From Yersinia ruckeri ATCC 29473 (GTDB lineage: Bacteria; Pseudomonadota; Gammaproteobacteria; Enterobacterales; Enterobacteriaceae), in the NCBI RefSeq assembly GCF_000754815.1, contig NZ_KN150747.1, positions 3,499,549 through 3,563,548 of the forward strand: 64,000 nucleotides of DNA, given 5' to 3'. The translations under genes and the position numbers were made by a program. This document shows positions 1-9,867 of this stretch, one piece after another. The stretch's first letter is position 1; each line of letters begins with the position of its first letter. The notes below the pieces were generated by a model. That model did not search any database, was not told where the DNA came from, and saw only the letters and a list, made by a program, of their open reading frames with translations.

Positions 1-158
1 CAGTAGTTATCCCCCTCCATCAGGCAGATCCCCAGACATTACTCACCCGTCCGCCGCTCGCCGGCAAAGTAGCAAGCTACTTTCCGCTGCCGCTCGACTT
101 GCATGTGTTAGGCCTGCCGCCAGCGTTCAATCTGAGCCATGATCAAACTCTTCAATTT
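1..158 (-). rRNA. rrs: 16S ribosomal RNA, 5' end (partial)
   Basis: The reverse complement begins at 158 with the conserved 5' end of bacterial 16S rRNA (AAATTGAAGAGTTTGATCAT) and runs off the left edge of the window after about 158 nt. The V1 stem-loop and the following GGACGGGTGAGTAATGTCTG segment are of the Yersinia/Serratia kind. Only the first tenth of the gene is inside the window. The antiterminator and two promoters lie upstream on the same strand. In E. coli the same neighbourhood (gmhB, metNIQ) flanks rrnH, so this is probably the equivalent operon. Confidence 0.98.
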
Positions 159-342
159 AAGATTTGTTTGATTTGCTACCCAAGGGTAGCGATGCTCAAA
201 GATTACTTTCTGCAAATATGCATTCGAACCGAAGTTCAAATGTGTACTGCTTTGGTCACTCTTCAAGACTTTGATATTTCTTCTGCCTGCCGAAACAGGC
301 TAGATATCGTCTTGCGAGTGCCCACACAGATTGTCTGATAAA

Positions 343-355
343 TTGTTAAAGAGCG
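343..355 (-). promoter_or_regulatory. rrn leader boxA antitermination site
   Basis: On the minus strand this reads CGCTCTTTAACAA, one base away from the enterobacterial rrn boxA (TGCTCTTTAACAA). It lies between P2 and the 16S gene and is followed by the conserved leader stretch ending in TGTGTGGGCACTCG. In E. coli this RNA element loads the Nus antitermination complex on rRNA transcripts. Confidence 0.9.
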
Positions 356-404
356 TTCGTTACCTGTTCGCTTGCGGCGAATCTTACGGTAACGCGGGAG
401 GTGC

Positions 405-432
405 ACATTACGCTTTCCCGCTACAGAGTCAA
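405..432 (-). promoter_or_regulatory. rrn P2 promoter
   Basis: On the minus strand a -35 TTGACT (427-432) and a -10 TAATGT (405-410) are separated by 16 bp. The spacer CTGTAGCGGGAAAGCG closely matches E. coli rrn P2. It is the downstream promoter of the rRNA operon. Confidence 0.85.
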
Positions 433-510
433 CAACTTAATTCGTTAATTTTCTCTGCTCTCCCCGGCCACTCTGTGAAGTTGCTCACAGCGCCGTGTCG
501 ATGGATGCGC

Positions 511-560
511 ATTATAGGGAGCTGCTTCAGAATGGCAAGGGTTTATCGTAAACTTTATTC
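511..560 (-). promoter_or_regulatory. rrn P1 promoter with UP element
   Basis: On the minus strand the -10 is TATAAT (511-516), followed by GCGC as in E. coli rrn P1. The -35 is TTGCCA (533-538) with the 16-bp spacer typical of stringently controlled rrn promoters. The A/T-rich stretch at about 540-587 would serve as UP element and Fis region. It lies directly behind the stop codon of gmhB, so the rRNA promoter region is squeezed into the space after that gene. Confidence 0.88.
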
Positions 561-587
561 TGTTTGCTGATTATTTACGCTTTACGT

Positions 588-1154
588 TTATTTAATCCGC
601 ATTTTGATGGTTTTGGGTAGCTCTACAAGGCTATTCAGGACGATATCCGCCGCAGCTTCACCTTCTTCCGTTACCGGTTTACCGCTTCTGACCAATACCT
701 TGGTACCCACATTGGCAGCCAGAGCAGCCTGCATATCTTCTATTTTGTCACCGACCATATAAGAAGCAGCCATATCAATGTTCAATTCTTGCTGTGCTTC
801 TATTAGCATACCCGGTAATGGCTTGCGGCATTCGCAGATTTGGCGGAACGCCTCAACGCTACCTTCCGGGTGATGGGGGCAAAAATAGATACCGTCCAAA
901 TCAACACCACGATCGGCTAACGACCAATCCATCCACTCCGTCAGGCTAATAAACTGTGCTTCGGTGAATTTGCCACGAGCAATGCCAGACTGGTTCGTCA
1001 CCAGCACCAAAGCAAATCCCATTTCCTTTAATTCGCGGCAGGCGTCAATCACGCCGTCTATAAACTGAAAGTTATCTATTTCGTGGACATAACCGTGGTC
1101 GATATTAAGGGTACCGTCACGATCTAAAAATATTGCGGGAACTGGCTGTGTCAC
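588..1154 (-). CDS. gmhB: D-glycero-beta-D-manno-heptose 1,7-bisphosphate 7-phosphatase
   Basis: This cytoplasmic HAD-superfamily phosphatase removes the C7 phosphate of heptose bisphosphate in the ADP-heptose pathway that supplies the lipopolysaccharide inner core. The 188 residues have the usual family length. The nucleophile motif is DRDGT (D11, D13), motif II is TNQSG (53-57), and the Zn-binding loop has C92, H94, C107 and C109. The acidic VGDKIEDM motif lies at about 134-141. The gene is divergent from metNIQ and lies just upstream of the rrn promoters on the same strand. All key residues are intact. Confidence 0.96.
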   Translation of the reverse strand: MTQPVPAIFLDRDGTLNIDHGYVHEIDNFQFIDGVIDACRELKEMGFALVLVTNQSGIARGKFTEAQFISLTEWMDWSLADRGVDLDGIYFCPHHPEGSVEAFRQICECRKPLPGMLIEAQQELNIDMAASYMVGDKIEDMQAALAANVGTKVLVRSGKPVTEEGEAAADIVLNSLVELPKTIKMRIK

Positions 1155-1237
1155 TTATCTGCTCCTGAGGACTGTTAACCACGTTAGTATTGCATGTTTC
1201 ACCCATCATTGAGAACGAAGAGAAATAACCTTCCCAG

Positions 1238-1268
1238 TTGACTTGGACGTCTAGACGCCTTAACATCC
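1238..1268 (+). promoter_or_regulatory. metNIQ promoter with MetJ operator (met boxes)
   Basis: A -35 TTGACT (1238-1243) and a -10 TAACAT (1261-1266) are 17 bp apart. The spacer is filled by two adjacent near-perfect met boxes, GGACGTCT (1245-1252) and AGACGCCT (1253-1260), each one base from the AGACGTCT consensus. A weaker third box may lie at 1261-1268. MetJ with S-adenosylmethionine bound here would block RNA polymerase, giving methionine repression of the transporter. Confidence 0.85.
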
Positions 1269-1340
1269 GATACATGCTTTGGTTTCACTAAAGTTTACTT
1301 TTTATCTAGCCACGGAAACTGACGATAAAATAAGAATAAT

Positions 1341-2372
1341 ATGATTAAACTCTCGAATATCAGCAAAGTGTTTCAGCAAGGTACGCGTGTTATTACCGCC
1401 TTATCTGACGTGACTCTCCACGTTCCTGCTGGGCAGATTTATGGCGTTATCGGCGCATCAGGCGCAGGTAAAAGCACCCTGATTCGTTGCGCCAACATGT
1501 TAGAACGCCCAACCAGTGGTCAGGTTCTGGTTGACGGTCAGGATCTGACATTATTATCAGAAAGCCAACTGACTCGTGCACGCCGTCAGATCGGTATGAT
1601 TTTTCAGCACTTCAATCTGCTCTCTTCCCGTACTGTTTACGGTAATATCGCCCTGCCTTTAGAGCTGGATAATATGTCACGAGCAGAGATAAAGAAGAGA
1701 GTGCTCGAATTATTGGATCTGGTTGGGTTGACTGACAAGCAAGATGCCTATCCGGCAAATCTGTCCGGTGGACAGAAACAACGTGTAGCAATCGCCCGGG
1801 CGCTGGCCAGCAACCCCAAAGTGTTACTCTGTGATGAAGCTACCAGCGCACTGGATCCGGCAACCACTCGCTCGATTCTGGAATTGCTGAAAGATATTAA
1901 CCGTCGTTTAGGTTTGACCATTTTGTTGATTACTCATGAGATGGATGTGGTAAAGCGCATTTGCGATCAGGTTGCCGTGATCAGCGAAGGTCAATTGATT
2001 GAAAAAGATAGCGTAAGCGAAGTGTTCTCTCATCCAAAGACACCGTTGGCGCAACAGTTTATTCAATCGACTCTGCATCTGGATATCCCAGAAGACTACG
2101 CCCAGCGCATGACTGCGGAACCGACATCCGATCGCGTACCACTTTTGAAACTGGAGTTCACGGGTCAATCGGTCGATGCGCCGCTGATTTCACAGGCTGT
2201 ACGTCGCTTCAATATTGATATTGGGATTCTTAGTTCACAAATGGATTATGCCGGTGGCGTTAAATTCGGCGTTATGTTGGCGGAATTGCACGGCGATAAT
2301 GAAAATGCATTATCTGCCATTAAGTTCCTGCAGGATCATCATGTAAAAGTAGAGGTTCTGGGTTATGTCTGA
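1341..2372 (+). CDS. metN: Methionine ABC transporter ATP-binding protein MetN
   Basis: This is the ATPase of the high-affinity D/L-methionine importer MetNIQ. Visible parts are Walker [10 protein letters not shown] (38-46), the ABC signature LSGGQ (141-145), Walker B VLLCDE (161-166), and a C-terminal ACT-like NIL domain (about 265-343) that in E. coli MetN binds methionine and causes trans-inhibition. The 343 aa match the family. It is the first gene of the operon and its last 8 bp overlap metI. The MetJ operator at 1245-1260 indicates repression when methionine is plentiful. Confidence 0.97.
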   Translation: MIKLSNISKVFQQGTRVITALSDVTLHVPAGQIYGVIGASGAGKSTLIRCANMLERPTSGQVLVDGQDLTLLSESQLTRARRQIGMIFQHFNLLSSRTVYGNIALPLELDNMSRAEIKKRVLELLDLVGLTDKQDAYPANLSGGQKQRVAIARALASNPKVLLCDEATSALDPATTRSILELLKDINRRLGLTILLITHEMDVVKRICDQVAVISEGQLIEKDSVSEVFSHPKTPLAQQFIQSTLHLDIPEDYAQRMTAEPTSDRVPLLKLEFTGQSVDAPLISQAVRRFNIDIGILSSQMDYAGGVKFGVMLAELHGDNENALSAIKFLQDHHVKVEVLGYV

Positions 2373-3018
2373 GGCAATGATGTGGTTAATGGGCCGGGGC
2401 ATCTGGGAAACTATTATGATGACCTTCGTTTCCGGTTTCTTCGGTTTCGTGATTGGGTTACCGATTGGCGTACTGCTATACATTACGCGTCCGGGTCAAA
2501 TCAGCGCCAATAATAAGCTGTACAATTGCTTGTCGGCACTGGTTAATATCTTCCGTTCTATTCCTTTTATTATTTTACTGGTTTGGATGATTCCATTTAC
2601 CCGCATGATCGTGGGTACATCTATTGGTTTACAGGCCGCTATTGTGCCGCTAACCGTCGGTGCTGCGCCCTTTATTGCGCGGATGGTTGAAAATGCTTTG
2701 CTGGAGATTCCTTCTGGCCTGGTGGAAGCCGCTCGAGCCATGGGTGCTACGCCATTCCAGATCATCAAAAAAGTATTACTGCCAGAAGCTTTGCCTGGTC
2801 TGGTTAACGCTGCAACCATCACGCTGATTACTCTGGTTGGTTATTCTGCCATGGGTGGTGCGGTGGGAGCCGGTGGTTTAGGTCAAATTGGTTACCAGTA
2901 CGGTTACATTGGCTATAACGCAACCGTTATGAATACTGTATTAGTGTTGTTAGTTATTTTGGTGTATCTGATTCAGTTCTGTGGTGATCGGATCGTTAGA
3001 ACCGTGACTCATAAGTAA
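2365..3018 (+). CDS. metI: Methionine ABC transporter permease MetI
   Basis: Inner-membrane permease of the MetNIQ importer, 217 aa with about five hydrophobic segments. The cytoplasmic EAA coupling loop ([16 protein letters not shown], about residues 118-133) docks onto MetN. The ATG lies inside the 3' end of metN, so the two are probably translationally coupled. metQ follows 64 bp downstream in the same operon. Confidence 0.97.
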   Translation: MSEAMMWLMGRGIWETIMMTFVSGFFGFVIGLPIGVLLYITRPGQISANNKLYNCLSALVNIFRSIPFIILLVWMIPFTRMIVGTSIGLQAAIVPLTVGAAPFIARMVENALLEIPSGLVEAARAMGATPFQIIKKVLLPEALPGLVNAATITLITLVGYSAMGGAVGAGGLGQIGYQYGYIGYNATVMNTVLVLLVILVYLIQFCGDRIVRTVTHK

Positions 3019-3082
3019 TAATCAGCCTGCGATAGCGCTCACAACAGCGCATATTAAAATGAATGTCTATAGAGGAAAGGAT

Positions 3083-3898
3083 ATGTCTTTTAAATTGAAA
3101 TCCATCGCGGCAGTCGGCGCGCTGATTGGTACTCTGGTTCTGACCGGTTGTGGCCAGGAAGAAAAAGATCCAAACCACATTAAAGTTGGTGTAATTGTGG
3201 GCACCGAGCAACAAGTGGCCGAAGTGGCTCAAAAAGTTGCAAAAGAGAAATATGGCTTAAACGTTGAGCTGGTTACGTTCAACGATTACGTATTGCCAAA
3301 CGAAGCGCTGAGTAAAGGTGATATCGACCTTAACGCCTTCCAGCATAAACCTTATCTGGATCAGCAAATCAAAGACCGTGGCTATAAACTGGTGTCTGTC
3401 GGTAACTCGTTTGTTTATCCAATTGCTGGCTATTCCAAGAAGATCAAATCATTGGATGAACTGCAACCGGGTTCTCAGGTTGCTCTGCCCAACGATCCAA
3501 CGAACCTTGGTCGCTCATTGTTGCTGTTACAGCAGCAAGGTCTGATCACTCTGAAAGATGGCGTTGGCTTGCTGCCAACCGTGCTGGATGTAACCGGCAA
3601 TCCGAAAAACCTGAAGTTGGTTGAGCTGGAAGCACCTCAGTTGCCACGTTCACTGGACGATCAACAAATCGCACTGGCGGTCATCAACACCACTTATGCC
3701 AGCCAGATTGGTTTAACTCCGGCCAAAGACGGTTTATTTGTTGAAGGCAAGGATTCACCTTACGTTAATCTGATCGTGGCGCGTGAAGACAATAAAGATG
3801 CGGAAAATGTGAAGAAATTCGTGCAGGCATACCAGTCTGACGAAGTTAACGAAGCGGCGAATAAAGCCTTCAATGGCGGTGCAGTGAAAGGTTGGTAA
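3083..3898 (+). CDS. metQ: Methionine-binding lipoprotein MetQ
   Basis: Periplasmic substrate-binding lipoprotein of the methionine importer (NlpA family). The chosen ATG at 3083 is preceded by AGAGGAAAGG and yields a 271-residue precursor with a lipoprotein signal peptide. The lipobox is L-T-G-C with the lipidated Cys at 23. An upstream in-frame ATG at 3059 would add eight residues that the family lacks and would leave the Shine-Dalgarno inside the gene. A strong terminator follows the stop codon. Confidence 0.96.
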   Translation: MSFKLKSIAAVGALIGTLVLTGCGQEEKDPNHIKVGVIVGTEQQVAEVAQKVAKEKYGLNVELVTFNDYVLPNEALSKGDIDLNAFQHKPYLDQQIKDRGYKLVSVGNSFVYPIAGYSKKIKSLDELQPGSQVALPNDPTNLGRSLLLLQQQGLITLKDGVGLLPTVLDVTGNPKNLKLVELEAPQLPRSLDDQQIALAVINTTYASQIGLTPAKDGLFVEGKDSPYVNLIVAREDNKDAENVKKFVQAYQSDEVNEAANKAFNGGAVKGW

Positions 3899-3930
3899 TT
3901 TTTTATTACCTATTTTAGTCACTATATCTG

Positions 3931-3960
3931 CAAGACGGGCTTCGGCCCGTCTTGTTATTT
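3931..3960 (+). terminator. Rho-independent terminator of metNIQ
   Basis: A perfect 10-bp stem, CAAGACGGGC/GCCCGTCTTG, is closed by a UUCG tetraloop (3931-3954) and followed by TTATTT. It ends the metNIQ operon before rcsF. Confidence 0.9.
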
Positions 3961-4013
3961 GTGAGATAGATTGCTTCAATAGCGCAACTTAAATATAAAG
4001 CAAAGGAATTTCT

Positions 4014-4424
4014 ATGCGTGCGTTACCTCTTTGTTTGTTAGCTCTTTCGCTAACGGGATGTTCTATGTTGCAAAACGGTTCATCCACCAACGAAAGAATG
4101 TTGCCCAACAAACCACAGCCAACAATAAAAAATACTCAAGCTTCGGCACCGCGCCCTGCTCCGGTCAAACTGTACAAAACGGCTGAAGAATTGGTCGGCA
4201 AACCTTTCCGTGATTTAGGTGAAGTGTCAGGTGAATCCTGCCAGACCAGCGCCCAAGATTCACCACCGAATATCGCAACTGCACGCAAGAGAATGCAAAT
4301 CAAAGCCTCTTATATGAAAGCGAATGCGGTATTACTCCATGAGTGCCAGATTCTCAGCGGCGTTCCAGGTTGTTACCAACAAGCTATCTGCCAAGGTTCC
4401 GCGCTAAACGTATCGTCAAAATGA
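4014..4424 (+). CDS. rcsF: Rcs stress sensor outer-membrane lipoprotein RcsF
   Basis: RcsF senses outer-membrane and peptidoglycan damage and activates the Rcs phosphorelay; in E. coli it is threaded through BamA-OMP complexes. The 136 aa carry a lipobox LTGC (13-16, Cys16 lipidated), a Pro/Ala-rich linker, and four cysteines (76, 111, 120, 126) that match the two disulfides of E. coli RcsF. The stop overlaps the trmO start (ATGA), so the two genes are coupled. bamA, encoding a known partner, is also in this window. Confidence 0.95.
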   Translation: MRALPLCLLALSLTGCSMLQNGSSTNERMLPNKPQPTIKNTQASAPRPAPVKLYKTAEELVGKPFRDLGEVSGESCQTSAQDSPPNIATARKRMQIKASYMKANAVLLHECQILSGVPGCYQQAICQGSALNVSSK

Positions 4425-5128
4425 CCACATTTACCTTTGAGCAGATCGGTGTTATCCGCTCACCTTATAAAGAGAAGTTTGCGGTTCCCCGGCAGCCTGG
4501 GCTGATTGAAGATGGCGGCGGCGAGCTACAGCTTCTCGCGCCTTATAATCAGCCAGAAGCGGTTCGCGGATTAACCGATTTCAGCCATCTGTGGATCATG
4601 TTTGTTTTTCACCAGACCATGGATGGCGGCTGGCGGCCAACGGTGCGTCCGCCAAGACTTGGCGGTAATGCCCGCATGGGCGTATTTGCCACTCGTTCGA
4701 CGTTTCGCCCCAACCCTATCGGCATGTCGCTGATTGAGTTAAAAGGCGTTCGCACCAAAGGTTCTGACGTCATCCTCGAACTCGGTAGCCTGGATCTGGT
4801 TGATGGCACGCCAGTTATCGATATCAAGCCCTATTTGCCGTTCGCCGAAAGTCAGCCGCAAGCCCGAGCCGGTTTTGCTCAATCGGCACCGGATGCTGAT
4901 ATGCCCGTCTCTTTTTCAGCTTATGCTCAGCAGCAATTGATTGAGCATCAGACCCGCTACCCGAATTTACAGCGTTTTATCCAGCAGGTTCTGGCGCAAG
5001 ATCCTCGCCCGGCTTACCGCAAAAATGATGAAGAGTCGCGCGAATATGCCGTATTATTATTGGAATTTAACGTTCGTTGGCGAGTTATTGGGCAACAAAC
5101 CGAAGTGTTATCCCTCGAACCACGCTAA
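4421..5128 (+). CDS. trmO: tRNA (N6-threonylcarbamoyladenosine(37)-N6)-methyltransferase TrmO
   Basis: SAM-dependent enzyme of the TsaA/YaeB fold that methylates t6A37 in tRNA-Thr to m6t6A. The start ATG at 4421 overlaps the rcsF stop in ATGA and gives 235 aa, the family length. A longer frame opening at 4343 lies inside rcsF and lacks homology. The N-terminal beta-barrel segment FEQIGVIRSPYKEKFAVPRQ is diagnostic, as are the RSTFRPNPIGMS and DLVDGTPVIDIKPY motifs of the SAM/substrate pocket. Confidence 0.95.
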   Translation: MTTFTFEQIGVIRSPYKEKFAVPRQPGLIEDGGGELQLLAPYNQPEAVRGLTDFSHLWIMFVFHQTMDGGWRPTVRPPRLGGNARMGVFATRSTFRPNPIGMSLIELKGVRTKGSDVILELGSLDLVDGTPVIDIKPYLPFAESQPQARAGFAQSAPDADMPVSFSAYAQQQLIEHQTRYPNLQRFIQQVLAQDPRPAYRKNDEESREYAVLLLEFNVRWRVIGQQTEVLSLEPR

Positions 5129-5252
5129 ATTTCATGCTGTTCTCTTTTGACAACCGGTTCTCACTGGTAAACTAAACTACTTTTATTGTTTTTGACTGCC
5201 TGACTACACGGCAGCCTGTTGCAATTTGCAGTTCTAATGGAACCAAAACATC

Positions 5253-6971
5253 ATGCGCACTAGCCAATATCTGCTCTCCACTCTGAAAGAGACGCCTGCC
5301 GACGCGGAAGTCATTAGCCATCAACTGATGCTGCGTGCCGGCATGGTTCGTAAACTGGCCTCTGGTCTTTATACTTGGTTGCCCACCGGTATTCGCGTTC
5401 TGAAAAAAGTTGAAAATATCGTTCGTGAAGAGATGAACAACGCGGGTGCTATTGAAGTGTCGATGCCAGTGGTTCAGCCGGCAGACTTATGGCAGGAAAG
5501 TGGTCGCTGGGAGCAATATGGCCCAGAACTGCTGCGTTTTGTTGATCGTGGCGAACGTCCTTTTGTTCTCGGCCCGACTCACGAAGAAGTGATTACCGAT
5601 CTGGTTCGTGGCGAAATCAACTCTTACAAACAGTTGCCGCTGAATTTCTTCCAGATTCAAACCAAATTTCGTGACGAAGTGCGTCCGCGCTTTGGTGTGA
5701 TGCGTGCCCGTGAGTTTTTGATGAAAGATGCTTATTCTTTCCATACTACTCAGGAATCTCTGCAAGAAACCTACGATGCGATGTATGAAGCGTACAACCG
5801 TATCTTCAGTCGTATGGGGCTGGATTTCCGTCCTGTGCTGGCTGATACCGGTTCTATCGGTGGCGATGCTTCACATGAGTTCCAGGTTCTGGCTGACAGC
5901 GGTGAAGACGATATCGTGTTCTCAACGGGTTCTGACTACGCGGCTAATATTGAATTTGCCGAAGCCATGGCGCCTACCGAACCACGCGCCGCAGCAACAG
6001 AAGCGTTGCGTATTATCGATACGCCAAATGCTAAAACCATCGCAGAATTGGTTGAGCAGTTCCAGATGCCTATCGAGAAAACCGTCAAAACGCTGATGGT
6101 TCACGCTCACGAAGAAAGTGGCCATAAATTGGTTGCCTTGCTGGTACGTGGCGATCACGAACTGAATGAAATCAAGGCGGAGAAACTACCACAGGTAGCC
6201 AAACCTCTGACTTTCGCTACCGAAGAGGAAATTCGCGCTATCGTCGGTGCAGGTCCAGGTTCTCTTGGCCCAGTCAACCTGCCGATGCCTGTTGTGGTTG
6301 ATCGCAGCGTAGCTGTCATGAGTGATTTTGGTGCCGGTGCCAATATTGATGGTAAACATTACTTCGGTATTAACTGGGAGCGCGATTTACCGCTGCCACC
6401 GGTTGCCGACCTGCGGAATGTCGTTGAGGGTGATATTAGCCCTGACGGCAAAGGTACGCTGCTGATCAAACGTGGCATCGAAGTCGGTCATATCTTCCAG
6501 TTAGGCACCAAGTACTCCGAAGCGATGAAAGCAACGGTTCAGGGCGAAGATGGCCGTAATCAGGTGATGGCCATGGGTTGTTACGGTATCGGGGTTTCCC
6601 GTGTGGTAGCAGCAGCGATTGAACAAAATCATGATGACCGTGGAATTATCTGGCCAGACGCTATCGCACCCTTCCAGGTGGCTATTCTGCCAATGAATAT
6701 GCACAAGTCATTCCGCGTAAAAGAACTGGCGGAAGAACTGTATGCCACCCTGCGAACTAAAGGCATTGAGGTGATTCTGGATGACCGTAAAGAACGTCCA
6801 GGCGTCATGTTTGCCGATATGGAACTGATTGGTGTACCACATAACATCGTTATTGGTGATCGCAATCTGGATAGCGAAGAAGTCGAATACAAAAATCGCC
6901 GAACCGGTGAAAAGCAAATGATCAAAACCAGCGAAATCATTGAATTCCTGCTGAGTCAGATCAAAGGCTAA
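5253..6971 (+). CDS. proS: Prolyl-tRNA synthetase
   Basis: Class II aminoacyl-tRNA synthetase that charges tRNA-Pro. The 572 aa correspond to the bacterial form. The N-terminal catalytic core contains class II motifs 1 and 2 ([21 protein letters not shown] region, about 145-165) and motif 3 ([13 protein letters not shown], about 443-455). The editing INS domain occupies about 225-400 and hydrolyses Ala-tRNA-Pro. The anticodon-binding domain is at the C-terminus. It stands alone, 124 bp after trmO, and has its own terminator. Confidence 0.98.
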   Translation: MRTSQYLLSTLKETPADAEVISHQLMLRAGMVRKLASGLYTWLPTGIRVLKKVENIVREEMNNAGAIEVSMPVVQPADLWQESGRWEQYGPELLRFVDRGERPFVLGPTHEEVITDLVRGEINSYKQLPLNFFQIQTKFRDEVRPRFGVMRAREFLMKDAYSFHTTQESLQETYDAMYEAYNRIFSRMGLDFRPVLADTGSIGGDASHEFQVLADSGEDDIVFSTGSDYAANIEFAEAMAPTEPRAAATEALRIIDTPNAKTIAELVEQFQMPIEKTVKTLMVHAHEESGHKLVALLVRGDHELNEIKAEKLPQVAKPLTFATEEEIRAIVGAGPGSLGPVNLPMPVVVDRSVAVMSDFGAGANIDGKHYFGINWERDLPLPPVADLRNVVEGDISPDGKGTLLIKRGIEVGHIFQLGTKYSEAMKATVQGEDGRNQVMAMGCYGIGVSRVVAAAIEQNHDDRGIIWPDAIAPFQVAILPMNMHKSFRVKELAEELYATLRTKGIEVILDDRKERPGVMFADMELIGVPHNIVIGDRNLDSEEVEYKNRRTGEKQMIKTSEIIEFLLSQIKG

Positions 6972-6989
6972 TTCGCTAAAGTCAGCGAC

Positions 6990-7020
6990 AAAAAAGCCCT
7001 ATTTAAAATAGGGCTTTTTA
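6990..7020 (+). terminator. Rho-independent terminator after proS
   Basis: The inverted repeat AAAAAGCCCTATT/AATAGGGCTTTTT lies 20 bp behind the proS stop. The flanking A and T runs let it work in both directions, so it may also serve the converging nlpE transcript. Confidence 0.85.
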
Positions 7021-7071
7021 TTGCATCGTTCTCAATCATCGACTCACTGCAAATCAGCGATAATTTCCTCG

Positions 7072-7755
7072 CTACTCTTTGCTATCACAGGTTTTACCCG
7101 CAACAAACTGAATATCACCGTCTGGAATCATTGATTTATCCCATCGTCCCTCTTCCATAGAAGGACGCATGCCGAAATGTCCGTTTAGCATCAGAAATAC
7201 CGGTTCGCCCGCTTTTCTCCGCACACTCAGGTAACCTTTTTCCAGCTCGATATTATTGTTTACGGCATAGCTTTGACCTGTCGTACAATCGGTAAACCGC
7301 GCCGCGTCAGCCATATAAACATACATGCCACGCAATGGTATCGACGTCGTTGGCAACGCTTCGCTTGCCGTTAACCGATAATTGAGTGACGACTGAATCG
7401 GCTGGCCAGTTTGATCGAGCATTTCCAGATCCTTACCAACCGGATGGAAGTAACGCTTTTCCCCCTTAGCATTGGTCAGCACTAGTTTATCGGCGGTTCG
7501 CGCCCAGGTTCCCTGCTCTGAAAAGACTTGATCGCCATCTTTGGTATCGCGATAGGTTTCCTGCAATACAAAAGTGCCATCATCATCTAAAAATAAAGAG
7601 GTATCCAACGCACTGCAATCGGCACAAGGCAATACACCCTGATAGCTTTGCAACATCGGTTGTAAAGTCTGTTCCGTGGGCTGATAACGATGATTACACC
7701 CAAGCAGCGACAACGCGCTAACCGCCAATAACAACGTAATACTGAGTTTACTCAC
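7072..7755 (-). CDS. nlpE: Copper homeostasis/adhesion lipoprotein NlpE (CutF)
   Basis: Outer-membrane lipoprotein that in E. coli reports lipoprotein-sorting, redox and surface-contact stress to CpxA. The 227 aa carry a lipoprotein signal peptide with lipobox LLGC (Cys20) and the N-terminal CxxC motif (C44-A-D-C47) typical of CutF. The C-terminal domain has further cysteines (one in FTDCTTG, one close to the end, KTCDSKE), as in the E. coli protein. It converges with proS and lies downstream of arfB on the same strand. Confidence 0.92.
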   Translation of the reverse strand: MSKLSITLLLAVSALSLLGCNHRYQPTEQTLQPMLQSYQGVLPCADCSALDTSLFLDDDGTFVLQETYRDTKDGDQVFSEQGTWARTADKLVLTNAKGEKRYFHPVGKDLEMLDQTGQPIQSSLNYRLTASEALPTTSIPLRGMYVYMADAARFTDCTTGQSYAVNNNIELEKGYLSVRRKAGEPVFLMLNGHFGMRPSMEEGRWDKSMIPDGDIQFVAGKTCDSKE

Positions 7756-7807
7756 AGTTTATCTCCTACTGCGTACCAATCCTATGGACCCACACCCCTC
7801 GCAGGCA

Positions 7808-8224
7808 TCAATCCTGATGTATTTTACCGCGCAGTGCCTTAGTTGCGCCCTTGCGAACTTTGCCCTCAACCCGACGAATTTTAGAGCCTTTGGTCGGTTT
7901 GGTTGGCCGTCGGGTCTTTTCAACTACCATTGCCTGTCTGATCAACGCAACCAAGCGGGCTAGCGCGGCCTCCCGATTCATATCCTGACTACGGTATTCC
8001 TGTGCTTTGATGATCACAATACCGTCCGCCGTCACCAAATGATGATTCAATGCCAATAAACGTAGCTTATAGTACTCTGGCAGGCTGGAGGCCTTGATGT
8101 CAAAGCGCAAATGTATCGCCGTTGAGGATTTGTTAACATGTTGACCGCCCGCACCCTGAGCGCGGATGGCCGTCAACTCAATCTCACTGTCAGCCAGCAT
8201 TAGGTTGTTGGAAATATTTAACAC
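7808..8224 (-). CDS. arfB: Alternative ribosome-rescue factor ArfB (peptidyl-tRNA hydrolase YaeJ)
   Basis: ArfB hydrolyses peptidyl-tRNA on ribosomes stalled at the end of non-stop mRNAs. The release-factor-like core carries the catalytic GGQ (26-28) in [12 protein letters not shown]. The basic C-terminal tail ([17 protein letters not shown] type) is the part that enters the empty mRNA channel. The start chosen is GTG 8224, giving 138 aa close to the E. coli length. A longer frame would begin at another GTG (8248) inside yaeQ. The yaeQ stop lies 2 bp upstream, so the genes are probably coupled. Confidence 0.93.
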   Translation of the reverse strand: MLNISNNLMLADSEIELTAIRAQGAGGQHVNKSSTAIHLRFDIKASSLPEYYKLRLLALNHHLVTADGIVIIKAQEYRSQDMNREAALARLVALIRQAMVVEKTRRPTKPTKGSKIRRVEGKVRKGATKALRGKIHQD

Positions 8225-8226
8225 TG

Positions 8227-8775
8227 CTATTGCCCGTTGTCCTGCCACTCGGAAAAAGTAATTTCCAGATTATTCTGAGCGTCGGAAAGCCAAATAGTTC
8301 CCTCTTGCAGCGTAGCCTGCAACGTCATATTGCGTGTAGACAGTGCTGCCAGTTTGGCCATTTGCTCATCCTCCAGAAAACGCACCCGCAGATTGGCGTG
8401 GCCGGACAGCTTCTCTTTCACCTGCGGCCACCATACTTTTGCCGCACGTTCGCCATAGGCATACAACACAACCTGCTGTGATTGATTACAGGCTTTGCGT
8501 AACCGCTTTTCATCCGGTAAACCTAGCTCGACCCAAAGCTCAATACCATTATGGTCGTTATGCTGCCAGATTTCCGGCTCATCATCGGCACTTAACCCTT
8601 TAGTAAAGAATAAACGGTCGTCTGCATGACAAATCCACGCCAGTAGGCGCAACATCATGCGCTGGTCAGTTTCAGACGGATGTTGAGCAACCGTCAGGCT
8701 GGTATCCTGAAAGACATTGCGATCCATATCAGCAATATTAACGGTGGCTTTGTGAATGGTTGCTTTTAGTGCCAT
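8227..8775 (-). CDS. yaeQ: YaeQ family protein
   Basis: A 182-aa member of the YaeQ family, conserved in gammaproteobacteria. The fold is PD-(D/E)XK-nuclease-like, but no biochemical role is established. E. coli YaeQ was once proposed to suppress rfaH loss. The N-terminus [20 protein letters not shown] and the [20 protein letters not shown] segment are diagnostic. It is followed immediately by arfB and is divergent from yaeP-rof. Confidence 0.92.
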   Translation of the reverse strand: MALKATIHKATVNIADMDRNVFQDTSLTVAQHPSETDQRMMLRLLAWICHADDRLFFTKGLSADDEPEIWQHNDHNGIELWVELGLPDEKRLRKACNQSQQVVLYAYGERAAKVWWPQVKEKLSGHANLRVRFLEDEQMAKLAALSTRNMTLQATLQEGTIWLSDAQNNLEITFSEWQDNGQ

Positions 8776-8916
8776 GGTGACCTCTTGGTTTTAAGGGGGA
8801 CAGTGTACTTGATCGGCGATTAATGCGCTCAGTTAACCCATGAGAAAACCGATCATTAGTGCCTTTCGCTCCGCGAATAAACCTTGCGCCGAACGCTAAT
8901 ATCTCCCTAACTCCTG

Positions 8917-8925
8917 TGCTATAGT
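8917..8925 (+). promoter_or_regulatory. Extended -10 promoter for yaeP-rof (candidate)
   Basis: TGCTATAGT is an extended -10 (TG-n-TATAGT). No good -35 is seen at the right distance. It sits about 90 bp upstream of the yaeP GTG in the 239-bp yaeQ-yaeP intergenic region. No other feature is seen there. Confidence 0.45.
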
Positions 8926-8978
8926 CCTTATAAGTTCAGAGTTTATCTTTGTGAATTTATGATGTGGTTTACCATTGA

Positions 8979-9462
<484 letters not shown>

Positions 9463-9474
9463 CATTTCCAGCAT

Positions 9475-9511
9475 AAAAAAGGGCCGCAATTTAAAAAACG
9501 GCCCATTTTTA
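9475..9511. terminator. Bidirectional terminator between rof and the cytochrome gene
   Basis: The stem GGGCCG (9481-9486)/CGGCCC (9499-9504) is flanked by AAAAAA on the left and ATTTTTATT on the right. It can therefore stop both the rof transcript and the converging cytochrome/tilS transcript. Confidence 0.82.
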
Positions 9512-9527
9512 TTGGCTCCCGACAAAG

Positions 9528-9842
9528 CTAAGGTTTCAAACTGGCATAATAAGCGGCCAAATCGGACATATCCTCCTCGGTCAAACCTGATACATAGGCG
9601 CGCATGACTTCGGCCTGACCACCGGAACGCCCACCGGTTTTATAAGCCTTTAAGGATTGCTCCAGATAAAGCGCATTTTGCCCAGCGAGATTAGGATACA
9701 TGGGAACAGATACTTTACCGTTCATGCCATGACAAGCAATACAGGTTGCCGATTTGGCTTTGCCTGCTGCGATATCGCTTTTTGCTAGCGCAGAAAAACT
9801 ACTCAAACTCAACATCATTGCCACCAAAAGTACTGATCTCAT
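9528..9842 (-). CDS. Small periplasmic c-type cytochrome (class I, c553/c4-like)
   Basis: A 104-residue secreted monohaem cytochrome c. It has a signal peptide (1-20, cleavage after LSSFSALA), a haem motif C34-I-A-C37-H38, and a C-terminal segment [20 protein letters not shown] in which M80 is the likely sixth ligand. The ATG at 9842 is chosen because GAGGAG lies 5 bp upstream; two GTG codons just before it are alternatives. It starts 25 bp after the tilS stop on the same strand and is probably cotranscribed. E. coli has no cytochrome at this place. The redox partner is not evident from the context. Confidence 0.88.
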   Translation of the reverse strand: MRSVLLVAMMLSLSSFSALAKSDIAAGKAKSATCIACHGMNGKVSVPMYPNLAGQNALYLEQSLKAYKTGGRSGGQAEVMRAYVSGLTEEDMSDLAAYYASLKP

Positions 9843-9867
9843 CACCACTCCTCAATATCACTCTTTA

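Noticed and set aside
99-570. Two plus-strand frames of 79 aa
   Set aside because: They run antisense through the 16S 5' end, boxA and rrn promoters, which are unambiguous.
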